The notes under the pieces were generated by a model. That model did no database searches. It saw only the letters and a list, made by a program, of their open reading frames with translations, and was not told the DNA's origin. This document shows, one piece after another, positions 54,900 to 63,388 of a stretch of DNA of 64,000 nt. This DNA comes from Streptomyces sp. NBC_01016 (GTDB lineage: Bacteria; Actinomycetota; Actinomycetes; Streptomycetales; Streptomycetaceae). The position numbers were made by a program, and so were the translations under genes. The stretch spans positions 1,922,001 through 1,986,000 of the forward strand of contig NZ_JAPEOQ010000001.1 of NCBI RefSeq assembly GCF_026341035.1, written 5' to 3'. The number at the start of each line of letters is the position of its first letter. The stretch's first letter is position 1.

Positions 54900-56480
54900 A
54901 TGGCGCGCGAATCCGAGTCCGGACTGCCCATCGAGCCGGTCTACGGACCGTCGGCCCTGGAGGGCTGGGACCCGGATCGGAAGCTGGGCGAACCGGGCGC
55001 GTACCCCTTCACGCGCGGTGTGTACCCGTCGATGTACACGGGCCGCCCGTGGACGATGCGCCAGTACGCCGGGTTCGGCACGGCCACCGAGTCCAACGCC
55101 CGCTACAAGCAGCTCATCGCGAACGGCACGATGGGCCTCTCCGTCGCCTTCGACCTGCCGACCCAGATGGGCCACGACAGCGACGCCCCGATCGCCTCAG
55201 GCGAGGTCGGCAAGGTGGGTGTCGCGATCGACTCCATCGACGACATGCGTGTCCTGTTCGGCGGCATCCCGCTGGAGAAGGTCTCCACGTCGATGACGAT
55301 CAACGCCCCGGCCGCGCTGCTGCTCCTGATGTACCAACTCGTGGGCGAGGAGCAGGGGGTGCCGGCCGACAAGCTCACCGGCACCATCCAGAACGACGTG
55401 CTCAAGGAGTACATCGCCCGCGGCACCTATATCTTCCCGCCGAAGCCCTCGCTGCGGCTCATCGCCGACATCTTCAAGTACTGCAAGGCCGAGATCCCGA
55501 AGTGGAACACCATCTCGATCTCCGGCTACCACATGGCCGAGGCGGGCGCCTCTCCCGCGCAGGAGATCGCCTTCACGCTCGCCGACGGCATCGAGTACGT
55601 CCGCACGGCCGTCGCCGCCGGCATGGACGTCGACGACTTCGCCCCGCGCCTGTCGTTCTTCTTCGTCGCCCGTACGACGATCCTGGAGGAGGTCGCCAAG
55701 TTCCGTGCGGCGCGCAGGATTTGGGCGAAGGTGATGAAGGAGGAGTTCGGCGCCAAGAACCCCAAGTCGCTGATGCTCCGCTTCCACACGCAGACGGCCG
55801 GCGTGCAGCTCACCGCCCAGCAGCCCGAGGTGAACCTGGTGCGCGTCGCGGTCCAGGGGCTCGGCGCGGTCCTCGGCGGCACGCAGTCGCTGCACACGAA
55901 CTCCTTCGACGAGGCGATCGCGCTCCCCACCGACAAGTCCGCGCGCCTGGCCCTGCGTACGCAGCAGGTCCTCGCGTACGAGACGGACGTGACGGCGACG
56001 GTCGACCCGTTCGCCGGCTCGTACGTCGTCGAGAGCATGACGGACGACGTGGAGGCCGCCGCCCTCGAACTCATGGACAGGGTCGAGGAGATGGGCGGCG
56101 CGGTCAACGCGATCGAGCGCGGCTTCCAGAAGAGCGAGATCGAGCGCTCCGCCTACAGCATCGCCCAGGAGACCGACTCCGGTGAGCGCGTCGTGGTCGG
56201 CGTCAACCGCTACCAGCTCGACGAGGAGGAGCCCTACGAGCCGCTCCGCGTCGACCCGGCCATCGAGGCGCAGCAGGCGGAGCGGCTCGCGAAGCTGCGG
56301 GCCGAGCGGGATCAGGGGGCGGTCGATGCGGCGCTCGCCGCGCTGAAGAAGGCGGCCGAGGGTGAGGACAACGTCCTCTACCCGATGAAGGACGCGTTGC
56401 GCGCCCGCGCGACGGTCGGTGAGGTGTGTGACGCACTCCGCGGGATCTGGGGTGCGTACGTCCCGTCGGACGTGTTCTGA
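54900..56480 (+). CDS. Acyl-CoA mutase large subunit family protein (methylmalonyl-CoA mutase-like)
   Basis: This is the catalytic TIM-barrel chain of a coenzyme-B12 mutase: [60 protein letters not shown] and [12 protein letters not shown] are all family-specific. It is 526 residues and lacks the B12-binding domain, which must come from another polypeptide. Tyr and Arg in NARY and PSLR are kept at positions I align, from memory, with the methylmalonyl-carboxylate contacts, so a methylmalonyl or related substrate is likelier than isobutyryl. The ATG at 54900 has a GGAGG site. The preceding 269 bp contain no cobalamin-riboswitch motif. Confidence 0.92.
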   Translation: MARESESGLPIEPVYGPSALEGWDPDRKLGEPGAYPFTRGVYPSMYTGRPWTMRQYAGFGTATESNARYKQLIANGTMGLSVAFDLPTQMGHDSDAPIASGEVGKVGVAIDSIDDMRVLFGGIPLEKVSTSMTINAPAALLLLMYQLVGEEQGVPADKLTGTIQNDVLKEYIARGTYIFPPKPSLRLIADIFKYCKAEIPKWNTISISGYHMAEAGASPAQEIAFTLADGIEYVRTAVAAGMDVDDFAPRLSFFFVARTTILEEVAKFRAARRIWAKVMKEEFGAKNPKSLMLRFHTQTAGVQLTAQQPEVNLVRVAVQGLGAVLGGTQSLHTNSFDEAIALPTDKSARLALRTQQVLAYETDVTATVDPFAGSYVVESMTDDVEAAALELMDRVEEMGGAVNAIERGFQKSEIERSAYSIAQETDSGERVVVGVNRYQLDEEEPYEPLRVDPAIEAQQAERLAKLRAERDQGAVDAALAALKKAAEGEDNVLYPMKDALRARATVGEVCDALRGIWGAYVPSDVF

Positions 56481-56556
56481 CGGTTCCCGGGGTCTCGGCT
56501 GGGCCGGGGCGTTTCCGCGCCGCGAGGTTCGGGCGGCGGCACCGGGGCCGGGCTCA

Positions 56557-56630
56557 CGGGGCTCTGCCCCGGACCCCGCGCCTCAATCTCCCCCAGCTAA
56601 CGCTGGGAGGTGCCCCCTGCGGGGCTTGAT
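56557..56630 (+). repeat. Dispersed Streptomyces repeat with an inserted stem-loop (copy C)
   Basis: The copy begins CGGGGCTCTGCCCCGGACCC and ends GGGGCTTGAT like copies A and B. Between CTCAAT and the end it has CTCCCCCAGCTAACGCTGGG and following bases, a small hairpin (CCCAGC/GCTGGG) absent from the other copies. It lies between the mutase and the exporter and may terminate the mutase transcript. Confidence 0.82.
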
Positions 56631-56690
56631 CGGTGTCCGGTATCCGGAATTCGGGAGCGGCCCCGCGGACGGCCGTGCGACACTCCCGGC

Positions 56691-57347
56691 ATGCTGGGTG
56701 TCATCGATCTTCCGACCTATCTCGCGGGCCTCGCCCTCATCATTCTTCTGCCGGGGCCGAACTCGCTGTATGTGCTCTCCGTCGGCGCCCGCCGCGGCAT
56801 ACGCACCGGCTACAAGGCCGCCGCGGGCGTGTGGTGCGGGGACACCGTCCTGATGACACTCTCCGCCGCCGGAGTCGCCTCCCTGCTCCAGGCCAACTCC
56901 GTGATCTTCGGGATCGTGAAGTACGCCGGCGCCGGCTATCTGACCTGGCTCGCGATCGGCATGATGCGCGCCGCGTGGAGCATGTGGCGCACCCGCAAGG
57001 AGCGGCTCGCGGCCGAGAGCGGCGCCGCCGAGGAGACGCCCGCGCAGGAGCGGCCCTTCCGCCGCGCCTTCGTGATCAGCCTGCTCAACCCCAAGGCGAT
57101 CCTGTTCTTCATCGCCTTCTTCGTGCAGTTCGTCGACCCGTCCTACGCGTACCCCGCCCTCTCCTTCGTGGTCCTCGGCGCCTTCGCGCAGGCGGCCAGC
57201 GTGCTCTACCTGTCGGCGCTGATCTTCAGCGGCATGAAGCTGTCCGCCGCCTTCCGTCGCCGCAGGCGCCTCTCCGCGGGCGCGACCTCGGCGGCCGGTG
57301 TGCTGTTCCTCGGCTTCGCGGTGAAGCTGTCGCTGGCCAGCGTGTAG
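56691..57347 (+). CDS. LysE/RhtB-family amino-acid exporter
   Basis: The 218-residue protein has about six transmembrane helices. It matches the LysE/RhtB family with the N-terminal LALIILLPGPNSLYVLSVG and the internal PKAILFFIAFFVQFV. From the sequence it should export amino acids or similar metabolites. It may be the LeuE branch, but I cannot prove this. ATG 56691 has no strong ribosome-binding site. A long hydrophilic loop (KERLAAESGAAEETPAQ) sits between helices three and four. Confidence 0.92.
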   Translation: MLGVIDLPTYLAGLALIILLPGPNSLYVLSVGARRGIRTGYKAAAGVWCGDTVLMTLSAAGVASLLQANSVIFGIVKYAGAGYLTWLAIGMMRAAWSMWRTRKERLAAESGAAEETPAQERPFRRAFVISLLNPKAILFFIAFFVQFVDPSYAYPALSFVVLGAFAQAASVLYLSALIFSGMKLSAAFRRRRRLSAGATSAAGVLFLGFAVKLSLASV

Positions 57348-57378
57348 TGCCGATGCGGTGACCGGCCGGTCACCCCGG

Positions 57379-58881
57379 TCACCTCACCCCGGTCTCCGCC
57401 AGGTACTGGTCCAGCCCTTCCGTCGTCTCTCCGGCCCATGCCACGTAGCCGTCCGGGCGGATCAGGAACACGCCCCTGCCGTACGCCTCGTATGCCGGGA
57501 TGCGGGTTGTGTGTATCAAGTCGCTCAAGTCGCTCAAGTTGCTCTTCAGCGGCGGGAGTTCCGCGTCCGTGGCCACCGTCAGGAGCGTCCAGTGCGGGCC
57601 CCGGAAAGCGTCGAATAGCCGCACCCCGCCGCGCCGGCCGTCCGGTGCCCGGTCGCCCGCTCGCAGCGCGTCGTCCGCGAGCCCCGGGCGGGTCTCCCGG
57701 GTCAGCGTCGACTCCCGGTAGCCGATGCCCAGTTGCTGCACCTCGTCGCCGCGCTGCGTGCGCCTGTCCGCGGCGCCCGCCCGGTGGATGCGGGTGCTGA
57801 TGCCGAGGATGCCCTCCGCCACCGGTATCCGCTCCTCCTCGTACGTGTCCAGGAGTCGGGCCGGCGCCCCAGACAGTACTGCCGCCAGCTTCCAGCCCAG
57901 GTTGTACGCGTCCTGCACGCTCGTGTTCAGGCCCTGGCCGCCGGCCGGGGAGTGGACGTGCGCCGCGTCGCCCGCGAGGAAGACCCGGCCCACCCGGAAG
58001 CGGTCCGCGAGCGCCGCCCGCGCCCGGAAGTCGGAGGCCCAGAGCACCTCGGCGATGTGCTCCTCGGAGAGTGCCGTGCGCGTCGCGAGGAGCTTGGCCA
58101 CCGCTTCCGGTGAGGTGTAGGGGACCGCCGACTCGTCCGCGTACTGCGCCGCCAGTTGGTAGACGCGGCCCTTGTCCTCGGTCATCGGCAGCGGGCAGAA
58201 CGCCACCCCGCCCTCCGGTGCCTTCGGCCACACGTGCCAGTGCGTGTCCGGGATCGGGGCGTCGTCCGTGACACGCACGTCCGCCACCAGCATCGGCTTC
58301 GGGTCGACCGTCTCGCCGGTCATGCCGACACCCAGCAGCCCCCGGACCGTGGAGCGGCCGCCGTCCGCCGCCACCGCGTACCGCGCACGCACCGCCGAGC
58401 CGTCCCCGAACGTCGCCGTCACCCCGTCCGCGTCCTGCGTCAGGCCGGTCAGCGCGGCACCGAAGCGGACGCCGCCGCCCAGCTCCCGCAGCCGCGCGTA
58501 CAGAATCGCCTGCGTGCGGGCCTGCGGTATCAGCCACGCGTTGGCGAACGGCACCCCCTCCGTCTGCTCGGAGCGCTGCATCATGTCCCACTCGTCGCCC
58601 GGCTCGGCGCCCTCCCAGATCCGCATCCGCGGATACTCCGAGCCCGCCGCGTGGATCTCCCCGAGGACCCCGAGGTCGTACAGCACCTCCTGCGTACGCG
58701 GCTGGAGGCCCTTGCCTCGCGAGCCGGGGAACAGCCCGTCCGACCGCTCGACCAGCAGCGCCCGCGTCCCGCGCCGCGCCAGATCCGTCGCCAGCGCCAA
58801 CCCTGTCGGGCCCGCACCCACGATCAGGACGTCCGTCGTCTCCGTGGCTGTCTCCGTGCTCGTCACCGTGTCCTTCGACAT
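57379..58881 (-). CDS. FAD-dependent aromatic-ring monooxygenase (PheA/TfdB family)
   Basis: The 500-residue flavoprotein has the GxGxxG motif (VLIVGAGPTGLALATDLA) and the second FAD motif with FLAGDAAHVHSPAGGQGLN. It belongs to the group of FAD hydroxylases that includes phenol, polyketide and rifampicin monooxygenases. The substrate is unknown. The ATG at 58881 has a GGAGAGGG site. Its divergent TetR partner and two palindromes between them indicate repression that may be lifted by the substrate, as in drug-inactivating systems. Confidence 0.9.
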   Translation of the reverse strand: MSKDTVTSTETATETTDVLIVGAGPTGLALATDLARRGTRALLVERSDGLFPGSRGKGLQPRTQEVLYDLGVLGEIHAAGSEYPRMRIWEGAEPGDEWDMMQRSEQTEGVPFANAWLIPQARTQAILYARLRELGGGVRFGAALTGLTQDADGVTATFGDGSAVRARYAVAADGGRSTVRGLLGVGMTGETVDPKPMLVADVRVTDDAPIPDTHWHVWPKAPEGGVAFCPLPMTEDKGRVYQLAAQYADESAVPYTSPEAVAKLLATRTALSEEHIAEVLWASDFRARAALADRFRVGRVFLAGDAAHVHSPAGGQGLNTSVQDAYNLGWKLAAVLSGAPARLLDTYEEERIPVAEGILGISTRIHRAGAADRRTQRGDEVQQLGIGYRESTLTRETRPGLADDALRAGDRAPDGRRGGVRLFDAFRGPHWTLLTVATDAELPPLKSNLSDLSDLIHTTRIPAYEAYGRGVFLIRPDGYVAWAGETTEGLDQYLAETGVR

Positions 58882-58897
58882 CGCCGCCACCCTCTCC

Positions 58898-58947
58898 TTA
58901 ACACCGTTAAACCGGCCCGACTCCGAGCATGGGCTTAACGGCGTTAA
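58898..58947. promoter_or_regulatory. Two TetR-type operators (TTAAC-nnn-GTTAA) in a divergent promoter
   Basis: TTAACACCGTTAA (58898-58910) and TTAACGGCGTTAA (58935-58947) are 37 bp apart, start to start. They lie in the 76-bp gap between the monooxygenase start (58881) and the TetR start (58958). The TetR protein probably represses both genes from here. Confidence 0.8.
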
Positions 58948-58957
58948 ACTGTCAAGC

Positions 58958-59701
58958 GTGGCTGAGCAGAAGAACCCGAAAGACGTGAAGAAGGCCAAGG
59001 CGGACAAGCCGAAGGCCGACAGGCCGAAGCTCGACAAGGCGCACGTCGCCGACACCGCCCTCGACCTGCTGAACGACGTGGGGCTCGAAGGGCTGACGCT
59101 GCGTGCCATCGCCAAGGAGCTGAACGTGCAGGCGCCCGCCCTGTACTGGCACTTCAAGAACAAGCAGGCGCTGCTCGACGAGATGGCGACCGTCATGTTC
59201 CGGCGCATGACGCAGGCCGGGGCGCAGACCGGTGCCGAGGCCGGCGCGCAGCCCGGCGCAGAGGTCCGGTACGAGCCCTCCGGCAGCTGGCAGGAGTGGC
59301 TCATCGAGGGCAACCGGCAGTTGCGCGCGACCCTTCTGCGCTACCGCGACGGCGCGAAGGTCTTCAGCGGATCACGGTTCACCGGCACCGACCACGGCCC
59401 CGAGCTGGAGGCGAACCTGCGCCTCCTCATCGGCGCCGGGTTCACCCCCGACCAGGCGGCCTGGGCCGGCACCACCGCGTACATGTACACGCTCGGCTTC
59501 GTCACGGAGGAGCAGGGCATGCGGGCGTCGTCCGGCGAGGGGCCCGCGGTCGTCGACGTGGAGGAGCGGGCGCGGAAGCTGGCCGACTACCCGCTCGCCG
59601 CCGCCGCGGGCGGTCAGCTCTTCGCGGCGTACGACGAGCGGTTCGAGGAGGGGCTGCGGCTGATCGTCGCGGGGATCGAGGCGCGCTACGGGGTGCGCTG
59701 A
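58958..59701 (+). CDS. TetR-family regulator (TetR_C-like)
   Basis: The 247-residue protein has a Lys-rich N-terminus (KKAKADKPKADRPK) and a TetR helix-turn-helix (LTLRAIAKELNVQAPALYWHF). Its C-terminal domain resembles the tetracycline-repressor type. It probably binds the two TTAAC-nnn-GTTAA sites and represses the divergent monooxygenase until an inducer binds. The GTG at 58958 is 11 bp after the second site. Its 3' end overlaps the convergent acyltransferase gene by 16 bp. Confidence 0.93.
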   Translation: MAEQKNPKDVKKAKADKPKADRPKLDKAHVADTALDLLNDVGLEGLTLRAIAKELNVQAPALYWHFKNKQALLDEMATVMFRRMTQAGAQTGAEAGAQPGAEVRYEPSGSWQEWLIEGNRQLRATLLRYRDGAKVFSGSRFTGTDHGPELEANLRLLIGAGFTPDQAAWAGTTAYMYTLGFVTEEQGMRASSGEGPAVVDVEERARKLADYPLAAAAGGQLFAAYDERFEEGLRLIVAGIEARYGVR

Positions 59702-60882
59702 GCCGTCCCCGTCCCGGCCCCCGTCCCCATCCCGGTCCCCGCCCCAGGACGCCGGTTGAGCGACCTGCGCAGCAGCGGCGTCGCCCACTCCTCGACGTAC
59801 CGGTTCAGCAGCCAGGCGAGCGTCAGCATCAGCGCGATCGTCGCCGCGAAGGTGACCGACGCGGGCAGGCCCACGCGTCGGTGCAGGGCCGCGATCGCCA
59901 CCCAGCCCAGGTGCTCGTGGACCAGGTAGAAGGGGTACGTGAGGGCGCCGGCGACCGTCAGCCAGCGCCAGTTCGCCCAGCGCGTCCAGCCGACGGCGAT
60001 CGCCGCCACCGCCGCGAAGCCGAGCGTGACCACCACGACGATCCCGAACGACGAGCGGTACGAGAAGAAGTCCGGGTTCGGCGCGTGCCAGGTCCGGTCG
60101 ACCGCGAAGTGCTGACCGATCAGCCAGCTCACCGCGACGATGCCCCACGCCGTGACGTCGCGCCGGTCGCGGTGGACCAGGTACAGGCCGATGCCGCCGA
60201 TGAAGAACGGCGCGTACTCCGGCATCAGGACGAGATTCGCCAGCGCCGCATCCGGGCCGGAGCCCTCCGCGAGCACCGCCGCCAGCGTCCACACCGCGCA
60301 GAACAGCACCACCCGGTGCCGGGTCGCGCCCGGCAGCACGACGCAGAGCGCGAACAGGGCGTAGAAGCGCAGCTCCGCCCAGAGCGTCCAGCACACGCCC
60401 AACACCCGGTCCACGCCCAGGGGTTGTTGCAGCATCGTCAGGTTCACGAGCGCGTCGCTGGGCGACACCGCCTCGTAGACCACGACCGGCAGCGCGAAGA
60501 CGGCCGTCACCAGGACGATCGCCACCCAGTACGAGGGGAGGAGGCGGGCGGCGCGCGAGGCGAAGAAGGAGCGCAGGGGTCTGCCCCAGCCGCTCATGCA
60601 GATCACGAAGCCGCTGATCACGAAGAAGATCTGCACGCCCAGGCAGCCGTACGCGAACCAGCCGTGCAGGGACGGGAATTGGCTGCTCGGCGACGTTCCC
60701 CAGGCCTGCGAGATCTCGCCGTCCCTGCCTCCGTAGTGGTACGCCGCCACCATCAGCGCGGCGATCAGCCGCAGCCCGTCCAGGGCGTACAGGCGGGACG
60801 CGGGGCGCGTGAGCACGGCCTTCGCCTGCGGCTCCGTCTGGGGCGCGGGGAGCGGGGGCAGCGTCGTGCCGGGAGCCGTCAT
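59686..60882 (-). CDS. Acyltransferase-3 (OafA/YrhL-like) membrane protein
   Basis: The 398-residue protein has about ten transmembrane helices and the family's N-terminal LYALDGLRLIAALMVAAYHY with the His, plus the FFVISGFVI segment. Such proteins O-acylate sugars or lipids on the outer face. It is coupled to the polysialyltransferase-like gene (ATGA overlap) and is part of a glycan locus, so it probably decorates that polymer. Its C-terminus is a Gly/Thr-rich repeat (GTGMGTGAGTGT). Confidence 0.92.
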   Translation of the reverse strand: MTAPGTTLPPLPAPQTEPQAKAVLTRPASRLYALDGLRLIAALMVAAYHYGGRDGEISQAWGTSPSSQFPSLHGWFAYGCLGVQIFFVISGFVICMSGWGRPLRSFFASRAARLLPSYWVAIVLVTAVFALPVVVYEAVSPSDALVNLTMLQQPLGVDRVLGVCWTLWAELRFYALFALCVVLPGATRHRVVLFCAVWTLAAVLAEGSGPDAALANLVLMPEYAPFFIGGIGLYLVHRDRRDVTAWGIVAVSWLIGQHFAVDRTWHAPNPDFFSYRSSFGIVVVVTLGFAAVAAIAVGWTRWANWRWLTVAGALTYPFYLVHEHLGWVAIAALHRRVGLPASVTFAATIALMLTLAWLLNRYVEEWATPLLRRSLNRRPGAGTGMGTGAGTGTAQRTP

Positions 60883-62216
60883 CCGAGGGCCGCCCGCTTC
60901 AGGGAGCGGGCGCGCTTCGCGACCCTGCGCACCGTCGCGTTGCGCGGGATGAAGGCGAACTGGGCCGGGAGCGCGCCGGGCAGGGCGAGGGAGGTCAGTC
61001 GGCGCCGCTTGAAGTAGCGCCAGGTGCGGTCGTCGAGGCGGGTGGCGAGATAGCGCTCGGCGGGGCGGCGCAGATCCGGGTAGATCTTGGCCTGCATGGC
61101 GTAGCCCACCGCGCGCAGCAGCTCGTCCAACTCGCCAACCGGCAGCGGCTGTTCCTGCGCCTCCACCGCCGTGCGGTCGGACAGGTCGGGCAGCAGCGCG
61201 TCGACGATGGTGACCGGCACCCGGTTGCTGTTCTGGTACGGCGTGAGGCGGTCCAGGAGCGTCGACGTGCCGATGCGCGCCACCGGGATGCCGTACAGGG
61301 CGCTCGCGGTGAGCAGTGCCGTGGAGAAGCAGCCGACGACGAGGACCGGGCGCATCCGCTGGTAGAGGACCTCGGCGAGGACGGGCGTCTCCAGGACGGT
61401 CAGTTCGACGCCGAGGCGTTCCGCCTCCTTCTCCAGCGTGCGCGAGAAGCGGGCCGGGGCGGTGGGGTGCGGCTTGAACACCACGTGCTTGTGGCCGAGT
61501 TGGGCGGCGCCGCGCATCATCCGGACGTGCAGGTCCTCCTCCTCGTCGGCCGTGAGGATGCCCAGGGCGGAGAGGTACTGGCCGAGCAGGAGGGCCGGTT
61601 CGCCGGGGAGGCGGGGCAGTTCGCCGGTCGCGTCGCACAGCTCGGCGAGGACCTTGAGGAAGACCTCGGTCGGTACGACCTCGGGCTCGACGTCGAACTC
61701 CGTGAGCAGCAGCGGCTTCAGGCCCGGCACCAGGTCCAGGTGGAGCAGGCGGCGCACGCGCGTGCCGATCAGCGGGTCGATCTTGTTGCGGGTCGGTCCG
61801 TAGCTCATCAGGCCGTCCGCGTACACGTCGACCGGAGTGCCCGCGAAGATCTGCGCGACCGCCATCGCGGGGCTGACCTGGATGGACTCCACGGCCAGCT
61901 CGACGTTGTCGTCGCCGAGGCCCCAAAGGAGCCGCAAGTAGCGTTCCCACAGCGGGATGTCGTCGGTGCGCGGCGACCAACTGCCGGGGTGGAAGGGGGA
62001 GATCGCCTCGTTCCACGACAGGACGCCGTCGAAGCGGCCCCGCAATTGCTCGAAGCCGGGCATCTCGTCGACGGCGGGAGTGGTCTCGGGCGTCGCCGCG
62101 TTGTTGGCGATCAGCAGCAGCGTGCGGTCCGCCGGGGCGAACCGGTCCGCGTCGAGGGCCGCGGCGAGCGTCGCGGCGCCGTACAGGGTCGAGGCCAGCA
62201 GGATGCGGGTCGTCAT
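60879..62216 (-). CDS. Alpha-2,8-polysialyltransferase family glycosyltransferase
   Basis: The 445-residue protein has the HP motif of bacterial polysialyltransferases (VVFKPHPTAP) and the downstream SS/ST motif (GCFSTALL), both needed for binding the donor. In Streptomyces related genes belong to loci for teichulosonic (Kdn) acid or other cell-wall glycopolymers (from memory). The ATG overlaps the stop of the GT2 gene (ATGA), and its stop overlaps the acyltransferase start, making a three-gene unit. Confidence 0.88.
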   Translation of the reverse strand: MTTRILLASTLYGAATLAAALDADRFAPADRTLLLIANNAATPETTPAVDEMPGFEQLRGRFDGVLSWNEAISPFHPGSWSPRTDDIPLWERYLRLLWGLGDDNVELAVESIQVSPAMAVAQIFAGTPVDVYADGLMSYGPTRNKIDPLIGTRVRRLLHLDLVPGLKPLLLTEFDVEPEVVPTEVFLKVLAELCDATGELPRLPGEPALLLGQYLSALGILTADEEEDLHVRMMRGAAQLGHKHVVFKPHPTAPARFSRTLEKEAERLGVELTVLETPVLAEVLYQRMRPVLVVGCFSTALLTASALYGIPVARIGTSTLLDRLTPYQNSNRVPVTIVDALLPDLSDRTAVEAQEQPLPVGELDELLRAVGYAMQAKIYPDLRRPAERYLATRLDDRTWRYFKRRRLTSLALPGALPAQFAFIPRNATVRRVAKRARSLKRAALG

Positions 62217-63190
62217 GCCGTGACCTCCGCGCTGACCGGGCGGCGGCGGAGCCGGCGCAGGCGGGTGGCCCGCTGGGTGTCCATCGAGTCGAGCGCGTCG
62301 TCGAGCACCCGCTGCGGCATGCGCTTGAGCGCGGCCGCGCTGAGCGACTTCAATGTGCGGGCCACGGGAGGTTCGAACCTTTCGATGGATCCCAAGTGGT
62401 GGGAAATGATGGCGCAGTACGTACGCACGGCCTTCGGGAGAAGCAGCTCGGCATCCCGGTCCTGGGCTGTTTCCCGGACGACCTGGTCGAATGCCCGGAT
62501 GAAATCGAGCTGCCGTACGTCACCGATCTGAGTGAGCGACGACGAGACGCCACGGCGATAGAAAACGCCCAAAGTGGAGACCGCCGCAAAGGATTTCGCC
62601 TCGCGGTGCAGCCGCCAGATCCACGGCCGGTCCTCCGCCGTGCGCAGCCCGTCCGTGAAGTGCAGCAGCCCCTCGTCGGCGAGCCGCCGGTGGTACATGC
62701 CGGCCCACGCGTACGCGTAGTCGACGCCGGTCGAGCGGTCGGCGGGCAGGATCGCCGCGCGCGGGTCCATGACGACGTCGCGCAGACCGTGCGGGAAGCG
62801 GTGCACCGAGCGGGCCCGCGCCGTGCACTGGACGTGATCCGTGCGCACGAAGTCGCAGCCGAGGCCCTCTATGGCGGCCAGCAGCTGCGCGTAGTACCCG
62901 GGCGCGAGCCAGTCGTCGCCGTCAAGGAAGGCGAGATATTCGCCGCGGGCCCTGTCGAGTCCTGTGTTGCGGGCGGTCGCGAGTCCTCCGTTCCGTTCGT
63001 GTCGCACGACGACCGCGCCGGGCAGCTCGCGCTCGGCGCGCGCGAGAATGTCCGGAGTCTCGTCCTTGGAGCAGTCGTCGACGAGAATGAATTCGAAGTC
63101 GTCGCGTGCGTTCGCTCGCAGACTTCTGAGGGTGTCGGGCGCGTATTGCTGCACGTTGTAGAACGGCACGATGACGGAGAGCTTGACCAC
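62213..63190 (-). CDS. Family-2 glycosyltransferase
   Basis: This 325-residue cytosolic GT-A enzyme has the family start LSVIVPFYNVQQY, the donor-binding VDDCSKDET, the DXD-like FLDGDDW and the acceptor-side ED motif (TAEDRPW). It should add sugar to the surface polymer built by its neighbours. I chose GTG 63190 (VVKLSVIV), but no good ribosome-binding site decides. It is the first gene of the minus-strand unit and divergent from the gene at 63389. Confidence 0.92.
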   Translation of the reverse strand: MVKLSVIVPFYNVQQYAPDTLRSLRANARDDFEFILVDDCSKDETPDILARAERELPGAVVVRHERNGGLATARNTGLDRARGEYLAFLDGDDWLAPGYYAQLLAAIEGLGCDFVRTDHVQCTARARSVHRFPHGLRDVVMDPRAAILPADRSTGVDYAYAWAGMYHRRLADEGLLHFTDGLRTAEDRPWIWRLHREAKSFAAVSTLGVFYRRGVSSSLTQIGDVRQLDFIRAFDQVVRETAQDRDAELLLPKAVRTYCAIISHHLGSIERFEPPVARTLKSLSAAALKRMPQRVLDDALDSMDTQRATRLRRLRRRPVSAEVTA

Positions 63191-63388
63191 GACGGTGACG
63201 TTAGGGCGCGGCCCGGCATTCGTCTTGACCGGTGGCTTGATGTCAGGTGAACGAAGCGTGGCGGGACCGTGAACCGGCCCTGGCGGGGGCCATTTCCGGG
63301 GCCGATTCGCCATTCGTCGGTGTGCTGTTAACCCTTTGTTGCATTCTGGTTGGGCCGCGGCTCGGAATTGCTTCCTAGGTTTTCCATC

